A stretch of DNA of 64,000 nucleotides from Streptomyces physcomitrii (GTDB lineage: Bacteria > Actinomycetota > Actinomycetes > Streptomycetales > Streptomycetaceae). The position numbers and the translations under genes are program-made. Below are positions 53,867 to 62,740 of this stretch, one piece after another (within the stretch, counting starts at the first letter, position 1; each line of letters opens with the position of its first letter). The stretch lies in assembly GCF_012273655.1 (NCBI RefSeq), contig NZ_JAAWWP010000030.1:1-64000 (forward strand), written 5' to 3'. Below the pieces are notes generated by a model. That model saw nothing but the letters and a program-made list of their open reading frames with translations. It made no database searches and had not been told where the DNA came from.

Positions 53867-54568
53867 GTGGCCGAGGGAGAGGGCAGGCGGGTGCTCGTCG
53901 TGGACGACGAACCGGCGCTGGTCGATGTGCTCGCGACCTCGCTGCGCTTCCTCGGCTACACGGTCGACGAGGCGGTGGACGGGCGCGCGGCCCTGCACGC
54001 GGCGCGGGAGAACCGGCCGGATCTGGTCCTCCTCGATGTGATGCTGCCCGACATGGACGGCTTCGAGGTGGTCCGGCGGCTGCGCGCGGGCGGCAGCGGG
54101 GTGCCGGTGGTCTTCCTCACCGCCCGGGAGAGCGGCAAGGACGTCGTCACCGGGCTCGACCTGGGCGCCGACGACTACATCACCAAGCCCTTCCGGCTGG
54201 ACGAGGTCGCCGCCCGGGTCCGCGCGGTGATCCGCCGCACCGGGGCGGCCGCCGCCCCGCAGGTGCTGCGCTGCGCGGACCTGGAGCTGGACACGGCCAC
54301 CTACGAGGTGCGGCGCGGCGGCGTCCTGGTCGACCTCTCCCCCACCGAGTACCGGCTGCTGCACTGCCTGCTCCTCAACCGCGGCCTGATGCTGACCAAG
54401 GAGCAGCTGATGGACCGCGTCTGGGACTACGGGGAGGGCGACCCGGCGGTGCTCAAGACCTATGTGTCGTATCTGCGCCGCAAACTCGACGCGCTCGGCG
54501 AACCGCTGATCCACACCCGGCGCGGGGTCGGCTACATGCTGCGCGAGCCGGAGCCGGAGGGGACATGA
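53867..54568 (+). CDS. OmpR/PhoB-family response regulator
   Basis: A 233-aa protein. The receiver domain (1-120) has the acidic pair VVDDEP, the phospho-acceptor Asp in LVLLDVMLPDMDG, Thr in VFLTARES and Lys in DDYITKPF. The winged-helix domain (135-228) has LSPTEYRLLHCLLLNRGLML and VDRVW-like DRVWDYG...LRRKLD. GTG 53867 follows GGAAGGGGG. The stop overlaps the kinase start (ATGA), so the pair is co-translated. The closest known layout is the TcrA/MprA/PrrA type; the signal is unknown. Confidence 0.95.
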   Translation: MAEGEGRRVLVVDDEPALVDVLATSLRFLGYTVDEAVDGRAALHAARENRPDLVLLDVMLPDMDGFEVVRRLRAGGSGVPVVFLTARESGKDVVTGLDLGADDYITKPFRLDEVAARVRAVIRRTGAAAAPQVLRCADLELDTATYEVRRGGVLVDLSPTEYRLLHCLLLNRGLMLTKEQLMDRVWDYGEGDPAVLKTYVSYLRRKLDALGEPLIHTRRGVGYMLREPEPEGT

Positions 54569-55986
54569 GGCGGCCCCCGCTCCCCCGCTCCCTGCGCGGC
54601 AGGCTGCTGCTCGCCCTCCTCGCGGCGGTCGGCGTGGTGCTCCTCGCGGTGGCCGCCTTCGTGTACGCCACGATGCGGGACTACCTCCTCGACCGCACCG
54701 ACACCACCGCGCGGGCGGTGCAGCAGCGCGTGGTCCAGCAGATCAAGGAGGGCGAACGCCCCGGGGAGGGCCTCGGCACCGGCGCCCGGATGCTGGGCAG
54801 CACGGGGTACTTCATCGAGATCCGCGAACCCTCCGGCGCGATACGCCCCTTGGCGCCCCAGCTGCGGGATCCCGGGGCGGCGCCGCCCGAGGTGCCGAAG
54901 CCGCCGCGCGGCACCGGCGGCTCCCCGGTGACGGTCTCCGCCACGGACGGCTCCGGCCCCGGCTACCGGCTGCTGAACCGCAAACTGCCGGGGCGCCAGG
55001 GCGTCCTGGTGGTGGCGGTGCCGCTCACCGCCGTCGACGACGCGCTGGAGCGGCTGCTGCTGATCGAGGGTGCGGGCGCCGCGGCCGGTCTCGCCCTGGT
55101 CGCCGGGGCCGGATTCTGGATCGTACGGCGCGGGCTGCGGCCGCTGGAGGCGATGGCCCGCGACGCGGACGCGATCTCCCGCGGTGAAGCACCCTTGCGC
55201 ATACGGGAGTCGGCGGAGACCGAGGTCGGGCGCCTCGGCCTCGCGCTCAACACGATGCTGCAGAAGCAAGGCGAGGCCTTCGCCCGCCAGGAGGGCATGC
55301 AGGAGCGGCTGCGCCGCTTCGTGGCGGACGCCTCCCATGAACTGCGCACCCCGCTCAGCGCGGTACTCGGCTACACGGACCTCTACGCGCAGGGCGCCCT
55401 GCCCGAGGAGCACCAGCGCGCCCAGGCCGTGGGCCGCATCGGTGACGAGGCGCTGCGGATGTCACGCCTGGTGGACGACCTGCTGCTGCTCGCCCGCCTC
55501 GACGCCCGGCGCGAACTGCGGGCCGAGGAGGTCGATCTCGCCCGTCTGGCCCGGGAGGCCGTCGAGGCGGCCCGGGTGGTCGACCCGGAGCGGCGGCTCG
55601 GCTTCGAGGCGGAGACCCCGGCCTATGTCACCGGCGACGAGGACGAACTGCGGCGGCTCCTGGACAATCTGCTCGCCAACGTCCGGGTGCACACCGCCCC
55701 GGGCACCCCCGCCGAGGTGCGCCTCACCGCGGAGAGCGGCGGCGGGATACGTATCGAGGTGACCGACCAGGGCGAGGGCATTCCGCCGGAGGCCCTGCCG
55801 CATGTCTTCGACCGCTTCTACCGCGCCGAAGCGGGACGCCGCACCCGCGGCAGCGGCCTCGGTCTCGCCCTGGTCGCCGCGGTGGCGGCCGCCCACCGGG
55901 GCCGCTGCCTGGTCCGCAGCGCCCGCGGGCAGGGCACCACGGTCACGGTGGAGCTGCCGGGGAGCGTAGCGGCGCAGGGGAGTTGA
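54565..55986 (+). CDS. Sensor histidine kinase, partner of the upstream response regulator
   Basis: 473 aa. The first transmembrane segment is ~10-35 and an extracytoplasmic region follows to ~165. The second segment (AGAAAGLALVAGAGFWIV) leads into a HAMP domain (RRGLRPLEAMARDADAI). The HisKA box is DASHELRTPLSAVLGY with the phospho-His near 258. The ATPase domain has the N box (LLDNLLANVRVHT, with Arg where Asn/Lys is common) and G boxes DQGEGIP and RGSGLGLALV. It is classic membrane HK architecture. The start overlaps the regulator gene by 4 bp. Confidence 0.95.
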   Translation: MRRPPLPRSLRGRLLLALLAAVGVVLLAVAAFVYATMRDYLLDRTDTTARAVQQRVVQQIKEGERPGEGLGTGARMLGSTGYFIEIREPSGAIRPLAPQLRDPGAAPPEVPKPPRGTGGSPVTVSATDGSGPGYRLLNRKLPGRQGVLVVAVPLTAVDDALERLLLIEGAGAAAGLALVAGAGFWIVRRGLRPLEAMARDADAISRGEAPLRIRESAETEVGRLGLALNTMLQKQGEAFARQEGMQERLRRFVADASHELRTPLSAVLGYTDLYAQGALPEEHQRAQAVGRIGDEALRMSRLVDDLLLLARLDARRELRAEEVDLARLAREAVEAARVVDPERRLGFEAETPAYVTGDEDELRRLLDNLLANVRVHTAPGTPAEVRLTAESGGGIRIEVTDQGEGIPPEALPHVFDRFYRAEAGRRTRGSGLGLALVAAVAAAHRGRCLVRSARGQGTTVTVELPGSVAAQGS

Positions 55987-56070
55987 GGCGGGAGCCCGGG
56001 GCCGAGGTGAGCGGACGGACCGCGCCCGCGGGCCCGTAACCGGGAGCCGGGAGCCGCCCGGAGAGCGCGC

Positions 56071-57411
56071 TCAGAGAAACGCCAGGGTCTTCTCGTGGCC
56101 GTCGAGGATCTGCCCCGGCTCGGTGTCGAGCACCCGGTCCAGGAGGGTGGCGTACACATCGCGGAAGTCCGTGGTGGTGCTGAGGTCGCCGTCGACGAGC
56201 TTGGCCAGGCTGGGCTGGTCCCCGTAGAAGCCGCCGCGTACCGGTTCGCCGAGGAGGAAGACCGGGCCCGCCGTGCCGTGGTCGGTGCCCTGACCCGCGT
56301 TGGCCTGCACCCGGCGGCCGAACTCGGAGTGGACGGCGACCACCACCCGCTTGCCCGCTTCGGTGCGCCGGATCCGGCCGAGGAAGGCGGAGAGGTCCTT
56401 GTCGAGCTGGCCGAGCAGCCGGGACTGGGTGCCCTTCTCATTGGCGTGGGTGTCGAAGCCGCCGAGGCTGACGCAGTAGACCCGGGTCCGCGCGCCCGAG
56501 GCCAAGGCCCGCTCCACCAGGCCGAGTTGGGCGGCGAGCCCGCTCTGTCCGCCCGCCGAGGCGCCGTCGGCCGGCTTGTCCTCGTCCTCGTCCTCCTCCT
56601 CGGGGCTCTGCCGCCCGTCCTGGTCGGAGCCCTCGCCGTCCTCGCCCTTGCCCTTGCCGTTCTTCTTGTCGCCGCCCTTGCCGTCTCCGGAGCCCTGCTC
56701 CTCGTCCGCGGCAAAGGCCTCGTTGACGCGGACCAGGTCACCGAGGGTGGCGGCGGCGCGCTGCTGGAGCGGATGGACCCCGGCCTGTTCCGCGGCGAGG
56801 TGGGTGCACACCGTCTGCCAGGCGTCCGGCAGCCGCGCCCGGCCCAGGGAGACCGCGGCCCCCGAGACCTTCTCCCCCGCGAGCACCGGCGGCAGGGTGG
56901 CGCCGAGCGAGACGGCGGTCAGCGGATCCGGCTTCGACTGGGCGTCCAGCCAGCGCCCGAGCCAGCCGGTGGGCGCGGGGCTCTCCGGGGAGGCGGTCTG
57001 CCAGATGGCCATGGACCGGAAGTGGCTGTGGTCCGGCTTCGGGTACGAGACCCCCCGGACCACGGCGAGCCGCTTCTCCTTCCAGAGGCCGTGGAAGCCC
57101 TTCATGCCGGGGTTCAGGCCCAGTTCCTCGCCGAGCGGCAGGACCTCGTCCTCCCCGTAGGCGAGGTCGGGGCGGGCCTCGCGGTAGTGCGGATCGGCCG
57201 CGGGGACAACCGTGTTGAGACCGTCGTTGCCGCCGTACAGCGTGACCAGGACGAGTACGCCCCCCTCGCCTCCGGCCCCCTCGCCGTCACCGGAGGCAAG
57301 GAGTTCACTCGCCGAGTAGGCGGCGCCCCCGGCCAGCAGCACCCCGGCCGCGGACACTCCGCTGGCCTTCAGAAAACGCCTGCGCGTCCAGGTGTCCACG
57401 GTGGTCCTCAC
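56071..57411 (-). CDS. DUF1501 family Tat-secreted protein
   Basis: 446 aa from GTG 57411, which follows GAGGAGGAAG. It starts with a Tat signal (TRRRFLKASGVSAAG). The DUF1501 body begins VLVLVTLYGGNDGLNTVVPA and includes SLGGFDTHANEKG and FGRRVQANAGQGTDHGTAG, features shared with sulfatase/alkaline-phosphatase-like folds. A strongly charged Lys/Gly/Asp/Glu-rich insert lies around residues 225-275. It forms a pair with the DUF1800 gene upstream; such pairs are widespread and their function is not known. Confidence 0.88.
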   Translation of the reverse strand: MRTTVDTWTRRRFLKASGVSAAGVLLAGGAAYSASELLASGDGEGAGGEGGVLVLVTLYGGNDGLNTVVPAADPHYREARPDLAYGEDEVLPLGEELGLNPGMKGFHGLWKEKRLAVVRGVSYPKPDHSHFRSMAIWQTASPESPAPTGWLGRWLDAQSKPDPLTAVSLGATLPPVLAGEKVSGAAVSLGRARLPDAWQTVCTHLAAEQAGVHPLQQRAAATLGDLVRVNEAFAADEEQGSGDGKGGDKKNGKGKGEDGEGSDQDGRQSPEEEDEDEDKPADGASAGGQSGLAAQLGLVERALASGARTRVYCVSLGGFDTHANEKGTQSRLLGQLDKDLSAFLGRIRRTEAGKRVVVAVHSEFGRRVQANAGQGTDHGTAGPVFLLGEPVRGGFYGDQPSLAKLVDGDLSTTTDFRDVYATLLDRVLDTEPGQILDGHEKTLAFL

Positions 57412-57432
57412 CGGCTTCCTCCTCGTTCGCCT

Positions 57433-57606
57433 TGATGCTTGTTCGCTTTGGTGCTTATCCGTCTTGGTGCTGGTGCGTCTTGGTGCTGGTGCGTCTCGGT
57501 GCACGTTCGTCTCGGTGCACGTTCGTCTTCGTGCCTGTTCTTCTTCGCGCTCATTCGTCTTCCGGCCTGTTCGTCTCCGGGCCGTCCGTCTCCGGCCTGT
57601 CCGTCC
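57433..57606. repeat. 16-bp tandem repeat array (about 10-11 units)
   Basis: Units begin at 57433, 57449, 57465, 57481, 57497, 57513, 57529, 57545 and 57561 with exact 16-bp period, then become 15-16 bp. Examples are TGGTGCTGGTGCGTCT (two identical), CGGTGCACGTTCGTCT (two identical) and TCCGGCCTGTTCGTCT. It fills most of the 242-bp gap between the DUF1800 stop and the DUF1501 start. Confidence 0.9.
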
Positions 57607-57653
57607 GCGGCTCTGCCGTTGGAGACCGCGGCTCCGCCGTCGGGAACTGGCGC

Positions 57654-59216
57654 TCAGGCGAGGACGCTGTACTCCGGGCTGGTCAGGGCGATGGCCAGGC
57701 TCCGGGCCGGATCGGCGGAGGCGTCGACCAGTACCGCGCGGGTGCTCTTGCTCCACTCCCGGACGCCGAGCAGCCGCGCCAGTGCCTCGGGACGCTCCCC
57801 CGCCGTCTCCTTCCGGATCGCGGCCATCGCCTCCGTGTCCCGGGCGGCGCGGGTCACGTACTGGGCGAAGGTGAGGCGCGACTGGGCCGCGGCCGTGGTC
57901 AGCCAGGCCGGTCCCGAGGGCCAGCCGCCGACCGAGGGCGGCGCGAAGGGCGTCTGGCCGAGGCCGCCGAGGGAGCGCAGCAGCACCCGCCCGCCCTGCT
58001 CGGGGAGTCGGCGCGGGCGCAGGCCGAGGAGGCGCAGCGTCCCGACGACGTACTCGACGGGCTGTTTGACGAGGACGTTGTCCGGGTCGGTGAAGGCGGG
58101 GTCGGTGAACAGGGCGCGCAGCATCGCGGTGATGTCGCGGCGGGCGCCGAAGGCCTCGGTCAGCCGGTCCAGGCTGGTCCGGGAGGGGGCGTTCTCGGCG
58201 GAGACCAGCCAGCCCCACCAGCGGGTCGCCAAGTGCCGTGCGCAGTCGGCCTCTTCGGTGAGCAGGTCCACAAGGGCGCGGGCGTCCAGATCCCCGGAGT
58301 GGCCGAGCACCGTCCTGCTGCCCCCGGCGTGCCGGCGCGCACGGAAGCGGGCCCGGGGACCCTGCTCGGCGCGGCGGTCGACCGTCCAGCCGGTGAGCGC
58401 CTTCGCGGCCTCGCGGACATCGTCCTCGGAGTAGTTGCCGACGCCGAGGACGAACAGCTCCATCAGCTCCCGGGCGAGGTTCTCGTTGGGCGCCTCGGCG
58501 GTGTTCTTCGGGGCGTCGAGCCAGATCAGCAGGGCGGGGTCGCGCACCATGGCCCGGGCGAGGGTGCGGAAGTCACCGCCGCCGAGCCGCCGGAGGGTCT
58601 CGTTCTGCGCGAGCATCGCCTGACCCGAGCGCACCTTGCCGATCGAGGTGGCCCAGTGCCCGTGCCAGAGCAGCGTCCGCTTCTCCCGCCAGGGCCGCTC
58701 GGCGGCCACCATGCGGTCCAGCCACCAGAGCACGGCGTCCTCCCGCTGCCCGCGCAGCGCGGACCGGTAGGCCTTGCGGGCGTCCTCGTCCGCCGCCTCG
58801 CCGTCCTCTCCCCCGCCGTCCGCACCGGTGCGGGAGGCGTCCCGCGCGGCTGCGTTCCGTACGTCGTGCCGTACGCCGTTCCGTACGCCCCCGGCGGCAT
58901 CCCGCTGGCCCGCCTTCTCCGAACTCCCCCTTTCCTCCTGGGACTTGGAGCCCTCTTCGGACTTGGGGTCCTTCTCGGACCTGGACCCCTTCTCGGGTTC
59001 GCCGGGCTTCTTGGGGCGTTCCGGGAGCGGGCCGAGGGCGGGGGCCGGGGTCGCGCCGGCGCCCGGGTCGTCGCCCTCGGCGAGCGCGGCGGCCAGCGTT
59101 TTCGCGTAGCCCGCTCGCGCGGCGGCGGTGACATCCGTGGCCGCGGCGGTGCCGAATCCGGTCCGTTGCAGCAGCCGCGCCACCCGGGCGTCGGCGTCGA
59201 GTTCGGAGGAAGCCAT
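57654..59216 (-). CDS. DUF1800 family protein
   Basis: A 520-aa protein with the DUF1800 pattern: an N-terminal ARLLQRTGFG, the central KRTLLWHGHWATS, ALLIWLDAP and ENLARELMELFVLGVGNYSE, and the C-terminal FAPPSVGGWPSGPAWLT. A low-complexity Lys/Glu/Pro/Ser-rich insert of ~60 residues lies near the N-terminus (around 60-115). ATG 59216 gives the usual start; no strong ribosome binding site is seen. It is upstream of its DUF1501 partner in the same direction, separated by the 16-bp repeat array. Confidence 0.87.
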   Translation of the reverse strand: MASSELDADARVARLLQRTGFGTAAATDVTAAARAGYAKTLAAALAEGDDPGAGATPAPALGPLPERPKKPGEPEKGSRSEKDPKSEEGSKSQEERGSSEKAGQRDAAGGVRNGVRHDVRNAAARDASRTGADGGGEDGEAADEDARKAYRSALRGQREDAVLWWLDRMVAAERPWREKRTLLWHGHWATSIGKVRSGQAMLAQNETLRRLGGGDFRTLARAMVRDPALLIWLDAPKNTAEAPNENLARELMELFVLGVGNYSEDDVREAAKALTGWTVDRRAEQGPRARFRARRHAGGSRTVLGHSGDLDARALVDLLTEEADCARHLATRWWGWLVSAENAPSRTSLDRLTEAFGARRDITAMLRALFTDPAFTDPDNVLVKQPVEYVVGTLRLLGLRPRRLPEQGGRVLLRSLGGLGQTPFAPPSVGGWPSGPAWLTTAAAQSRLTFAQYVTRAARDTEAMAAIRKETAGERPEALARLLGVREWSKSTRAVLVDASADPARSLAIALTSPEYSVLA

Positions 59217-59568
59217 ATGCCGACGGTGGCAGCGCACCGTGGGACAGCGGTGGGCCGCCGGTGGGAATCCGGTGGGAACGGACAGCCGGACCCCGCACTC
59301 CCGGCTTCCGCACTCCGGCACTCCCCCGGTCCCCCGCTCCCCGCTGCCGACTCCGGGCCCCCGGCTCCCGGCTCCCGGCTCCCGGACCGACCCTTGACCT
59401 GCCTGACGAGGTGTTATCGACTGTGCCGGTACAGCGGTCGGCCGGGCGGTTCAGGGGGCGTGCCGCACCGGGCCCGGGGACGGGAACGCCGGACGCGCCT
59501 GTCCCCGTACGTCCTCGACCGCCCCGCACCACCCCGAACCGCCGCCCCACCGATCGGAGACACCTTCC
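59217..59568. other. Divergent promoter region with a short CCCGGCT tandem
   Basis: The 352-bp gap between the DUF1800 and acyl-CoA synthetase genes contains a 7-bp repeat (GGCTCCC three times, 59363-59383) and a TTGACC hexamer at 59394. The latter could be a -35 box for the rightward gene, although the -10 (TATCGA at 59415) is at short spacing. No gene is supported. Confidence 0.4.
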
Positions 59569-61509
59569 GTGAACGCAGCCGAGCCCGCGCCCCAGCCCGC
59601 GTCCGCACCGGGGAGCCGGGCCGCGCGCCCCGGCGAGGGCCCGTACGCCGAGGCCTTCCGGCAGAGTCTCGCGGCGCCGGAGGAGTTCTGGCTGGCGCAG
59701 GCCGGGGCCGTCGACTGGACCCGGCGGCCGACGAGGGCGCTGGACGGATCGGCGGCGCCGCTGTACCGCTGGTTCCCCGACGGCGAGCTCAACACCTCGT
59801 ACAACGCGCTGGACCGGCATGTGGAGCAGGGCCGGGGCGAGCAGACCGCGCTGCTCTGGGACTCACCGGTGACCGGGGCGAAGGCGCGCTACTCCTATGC
59901 CGAGCTGCTCGACCTGGTGGCGCGCTGCGCGGGTGGGCTGCGCGCGCTCGGGGTGGCCAAGGGCGACCGGGTCCTGGTCTATCTGCCGATGGTGCCCGAG
60001 GCGGTGGTCACCATGCTGGCCTGCGCCCGGCTCGGCGCCGTCCACTCGGTGGTCTTCGGCGGCTTCTCGGCGAAGGAGCTGGCGGCCAGGATCGACGACG
60101 CGGCGCCGAAGGCCGTCGTCGCGGCCTCCTGCGGGATCGAACCGAACCGGGTGGTGGACTACAAGGCCATCGTCGACGAGGCCTACGCGCTCGCCGGACA
60201 CCGCCCCGAGCACCTGGTGATGCTCCAGCGCGAAACCGCCCCGGCCACGCTCGGCCCCGGCGACACCGACTGGGCGGAGCTGCTCGCGACCGCCGAACCG
60301 GCGGCCCCGGTACCGGTCGCGGCCACCGACCCGCTGTACATCCTGTACACCTCCGGCACCACGGGCCGCCCCAAGGGCGTGCTCCGCGACAACGGCGGCC
60401 ACGCGGTCGCGCTCACCTGGTCGATGCGGAACATCTACGACATCGGCGCGGGTGACGTGTGGTGGAGTGCCTCGGACGTCGGCTGGGTCGTCGGGCACAG
60501 CTACATCGTCTACGCGCCGCTGCTGGTCGGCGCGACCACGGTGCTCTACGAGGGCAAGCCGGTCGGCACCCCGGACGCCGGCGCCTTCTGGCGGGTGGCC
60601 GCCGAGTACGGGGTCAAGGCGCTGTTCACCGCCCCGACGGCCCTGCGCGCCATCAAGCGCGCCGACCCGGAAGGAGCGGCGCTCGCCGCGTACCGGCTGC
60701 CGTCCTTCCAGGCCCTGTTCCTCGCCGGGGAGCGCCTCGACCCGGAGACCTACCGCTGGGCGGGCGAGCGGCTCGGGGTGCCGGTGGTGGACCACTGGTG
60801 GCAGACGGAGACGGGCTGGGCGATCGCCGCCAACCCGCGCGGCCTGGAACCCCTGCCGATCAAGCCCGGCTCCCCCACCGTCCCGGTCCCCGGCTTCGAC
60901 GTCCGCGTACTCGGACCGGACGGCGGCGAGTCCGGACCGGGCGAGGAGGGCGCCATCGCCCTGCGGCTTCCGCTGCCGCCGGGCGCGATGCAGACGCTCT
61001 GGGGCGACGACGAGCGCTGTGTGAAGGAGTATTTCGAGGCATATCCCGGCTACTACTCGACGGGCGACGGCGGTTACCTCGACGAGGACGGCTACCTCTT
61101 CGTCCTCGGGCGTACGGACGACGTCATCAACGTGGCGGGGCACCGGCTGGCGACCGGCTCCATGGAGGCCGTCCTCGCGGCGCATCCGGCGGTCGCGGAG
61201 TGCGCGGTGATCGGGGTCAGGGACGCGCTCAAGGGCCAGCTCCCGCTGGGGCTCGTGGTCCTCAAGGCGGGCGCCGAGGTGGCGGAGGACACCCTGCGGC
61301 GGGAACTCGTCGAGGCGGTCCGCCGGGAGATCGGCCCGGTCGCCGCCTTCCGCGAGGTGCTCGTGGTGGACGGCCTGCCCAAGACCCGCTCGGGCAAGAT
61401 CCTGCGCAAGACCATGCGCCAGATCGCGGACGGCCGCCCGGCCGAGGTGCCCTCCACCATCGAGGACCACGCGGTACTGGAGGCACTGCGGCCCGCTCTT
61501 CAGCGGTAG
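59569..61509 (+). CDS. Acetyl/propionyl-CoA synthetase-like acyl-CoA ligase
   Basis: A 646-aa AMP-forming ligase of the acetyl-CoA synthetase family. It has the N-terminal ACAS domain (WFPDGELNTSYNALDRHV), P-loop YILYTSGTTGRPKGVLRD, DVGWVVGHSYIVYAPLL, the WWQTETGW motif and the C-terminal GRTDDVINVAGHR, with the catalytic Lys in KTRSGKILRKTMR. The length and the DNGGHAVAL block point to propionyl-CoA synthetase (PrpE-like) more than acetyl-CoA synthetase. GTG 59569 follows GGAGA. It stands alone. Confidence 0.9.
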   Translation: MNAAEPAPQPASAPGSRAARPGEGPYAEAFRQSLAAPEEFWLAQAGAVDWTRRPTRALDGSAAPLYRWFPDGELNTSYNALDRHVEQGRGEQTALLWDSPVTGAKARYSYAELLDLVARCAGGLRALGVAKGDRVLVYLPMVPEAVVTMLACARLGAVHSVVFGGFSAKELAARIDDAAPKAVVAASCGIEPNRVVDYKAIVDEAYALAGHRPEHLVMLQRETAPATLGPGDTDWAELLATAEPAAPVPVAATDPLYILYTSGTTGRPKGVLRDNGGHAVALTWSMRNIYDIGAGDVWWSASDVGWVVGHSYIVYAPLLVGATTVLYEGKPVGTPDAGAFWRVAAEYGVKALFTAPTALRAIKRADPEGAALAAYRLPSFQALFLAGERLDPETYRWAGERLGVPVVDHWWQTETGWAIAANPRGLEPLPIKPGSPTVPVPGFDVRVLGPDGGESGPGEEGAIALRLPLPPGAMQTLWGDDERCVKEYFEAYPGYYSTGDGGYLDEDGYLFVLGRTDDVINVAGHRLATGSMEAVLAAHPAVAECAVIGVRDALKGQLPLGLVVLKAGAEVAEDTLRRELVEAVRREIGPVAAFREVLVVDGLPKTRSGKILRKTMRQIADGRPAEVPSTIEDHAVLEALRPALQR

Positions 61510-61514
61510 CCGAC

Positions 61515-61593
61515 GGCCGTTCTGTAGACGGCCGTTCTGGCCGGTCTGGCCGTTCTGTAGACGGCCGTTCTGGCCGGTCTGGCCGTTCTGTAC
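61515..61593. repeat. 33-bp tandem repeat, about 2.4 copies
   Basis: Copies start at 61515, 61548 and (partial) 61581. The unit begins GGCCGTTCTGTAGACGGCCG and itself contains the shorter repeat GGCCGTTCTG twice. The array begins 6 bp after the acyl-CoA ligase stop. The remaining 61594-61739 shows nothing else. Confidence 0.88.
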
Positions 61594-61739
61594 ACGCCGG
61601 ATGGGTCTCGGTTCCGGCCGTGCTGCCTGAGCGGTGGGGACGGACCGCCGGGCGCCGCCGGACCACCGCTGCCCGCCGGGTGTCGCCGGACTGTCTCTGC
61701 CCGCCGGGTACCGACCGCCCTCGGGTCGCCGGGTGGTGC

Positions 61740-62492
61740 TCAGCCCCTCGCGCGCCCTGCCCGCCCCAGCGCCACGAGTTCCTCCTGGTAGTCGCCGTAG
61801 GCGGCGCGCAGTTCCCCGGCGGGCCAGTGCGGCGGGAGCAGGGCGGTGGGCAGTACCGGGTCGGCGAGGAGGTGGCGGACGGTGGCCGCGGCGAGGGTGA
61901 AGCGCTCGGCCGGGCGGTCCGCCGCCTGGAGCCGGTCGAGGAGGGCGGCTCCGGTGCGGGCCCAGCCGTCGAGATCCCAGAGGCCGTTCGCCAGAGCTTC
62001 GGGCTCACCCTCCGGCCGGGCGGTGAACTTCCGTACGAGGTCGTCGAGTTCGGGAGGCAGTGCGCGGTCCAGGTTCGCGGGGCGCAGCCAGAGGCCCTCG
62101 CGGAGTTCGGCCAGGCGCAGTTCGCTCAGGCGGGTGCGGAGCGCGGCGCGGTCGGCGGCGCTGCGTCCGGTGACCGTGACCGCGAGCATCTCCCAGCCGC
62201 CGTCCCAGTCGCGGGTGCGCGGGTGGATCGCCTCGTCCTGGCGCCGCTGCCGCTGGACGAGGCGGTCGCTGAGCCGGTAGGTGCCCTCGGCGCGCAGCAG
62301 GTCACCGGCGGCGACCATCCGGGTCAGGGCGACCCGCAGGGTCTGCTCGCTGATGTCGAACAGCTCGGCGATACGGACCAGTTCACGTACCGGGTGCTCC
62401 GGCGGATGGGAGCCGAGCAGGAGGCTCAGGACCACGGAACGTGCGGTGAGCGGCCGCAGTCCGAGCGCGTCCGCCGGGGGTGGAGCTGCCAT
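61740..62492 (-). CDS. PaaX-family transcriptional regulator
   Basis: A 250-aa protein with an N-terminal winged helix (LTARSVVLSLLLGSHPPEH, FDISEQTLRVALTRMVAAGD) and the PaaX core (YRLSDRLVQRQRRQDEAIHP, LREGLWLRPANL). ATG 62492 follows AAAGGGG. It is divergent from the AidB-like gene across a 248-bp shared region, so it probably regulates it, perhaps in response to an acyl-CoA. Confidence 0.9.
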   Translation of the reverse strand: MAAPPPADALGLRPLTARSVVLSLLLGSHPPEHPVRELVRIAELFDISEQTLRVALTRMVAAGDLLRAEGTYRLSDRLVQRQRRQDEAIHPRTRDWDGGWEMLAVTVTGRSAADRAALRTRLSELRLAELREGLWLRPANLDRALPPELDDLVRKFTARPEGEPEALANGLWDLDGWARTGAALLDRLQAADRPAERFTLAAATVRHLLADPVLPTALLPPHWPAGELRAAYGDYQEELVALGRAGRARG

Positions 62493-62740
62493 GTCCGACC
62501 CCTTTCCGGCTGCCGTTCACCGTGCCTTCGGCCGGGCCCCCTCGGTCCGGGCCCGCCACGCCGCTGAGCTGCCGCGTTCCCGCGTCGCGCGGCCCTGGGG
62601 AGGCTATCAGCGGTCCGGGACAGCGCGCCGGACCGGCCCGAGCGAGCGGCGGGGGCAGGCGACCGGTCGGCATCGCGGTATCAGGGCATTGCGGCATTAC
62701 AGTCTTGCTGCGGTCGCATCGTCAGCGTAATACTGGCCTC

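Noticed and set aside
57433..57606. CRISPR array
   Set aside because: The 16-bp units are directly tandem with no spacers, and no cas genes are present; this is a minisatellite.
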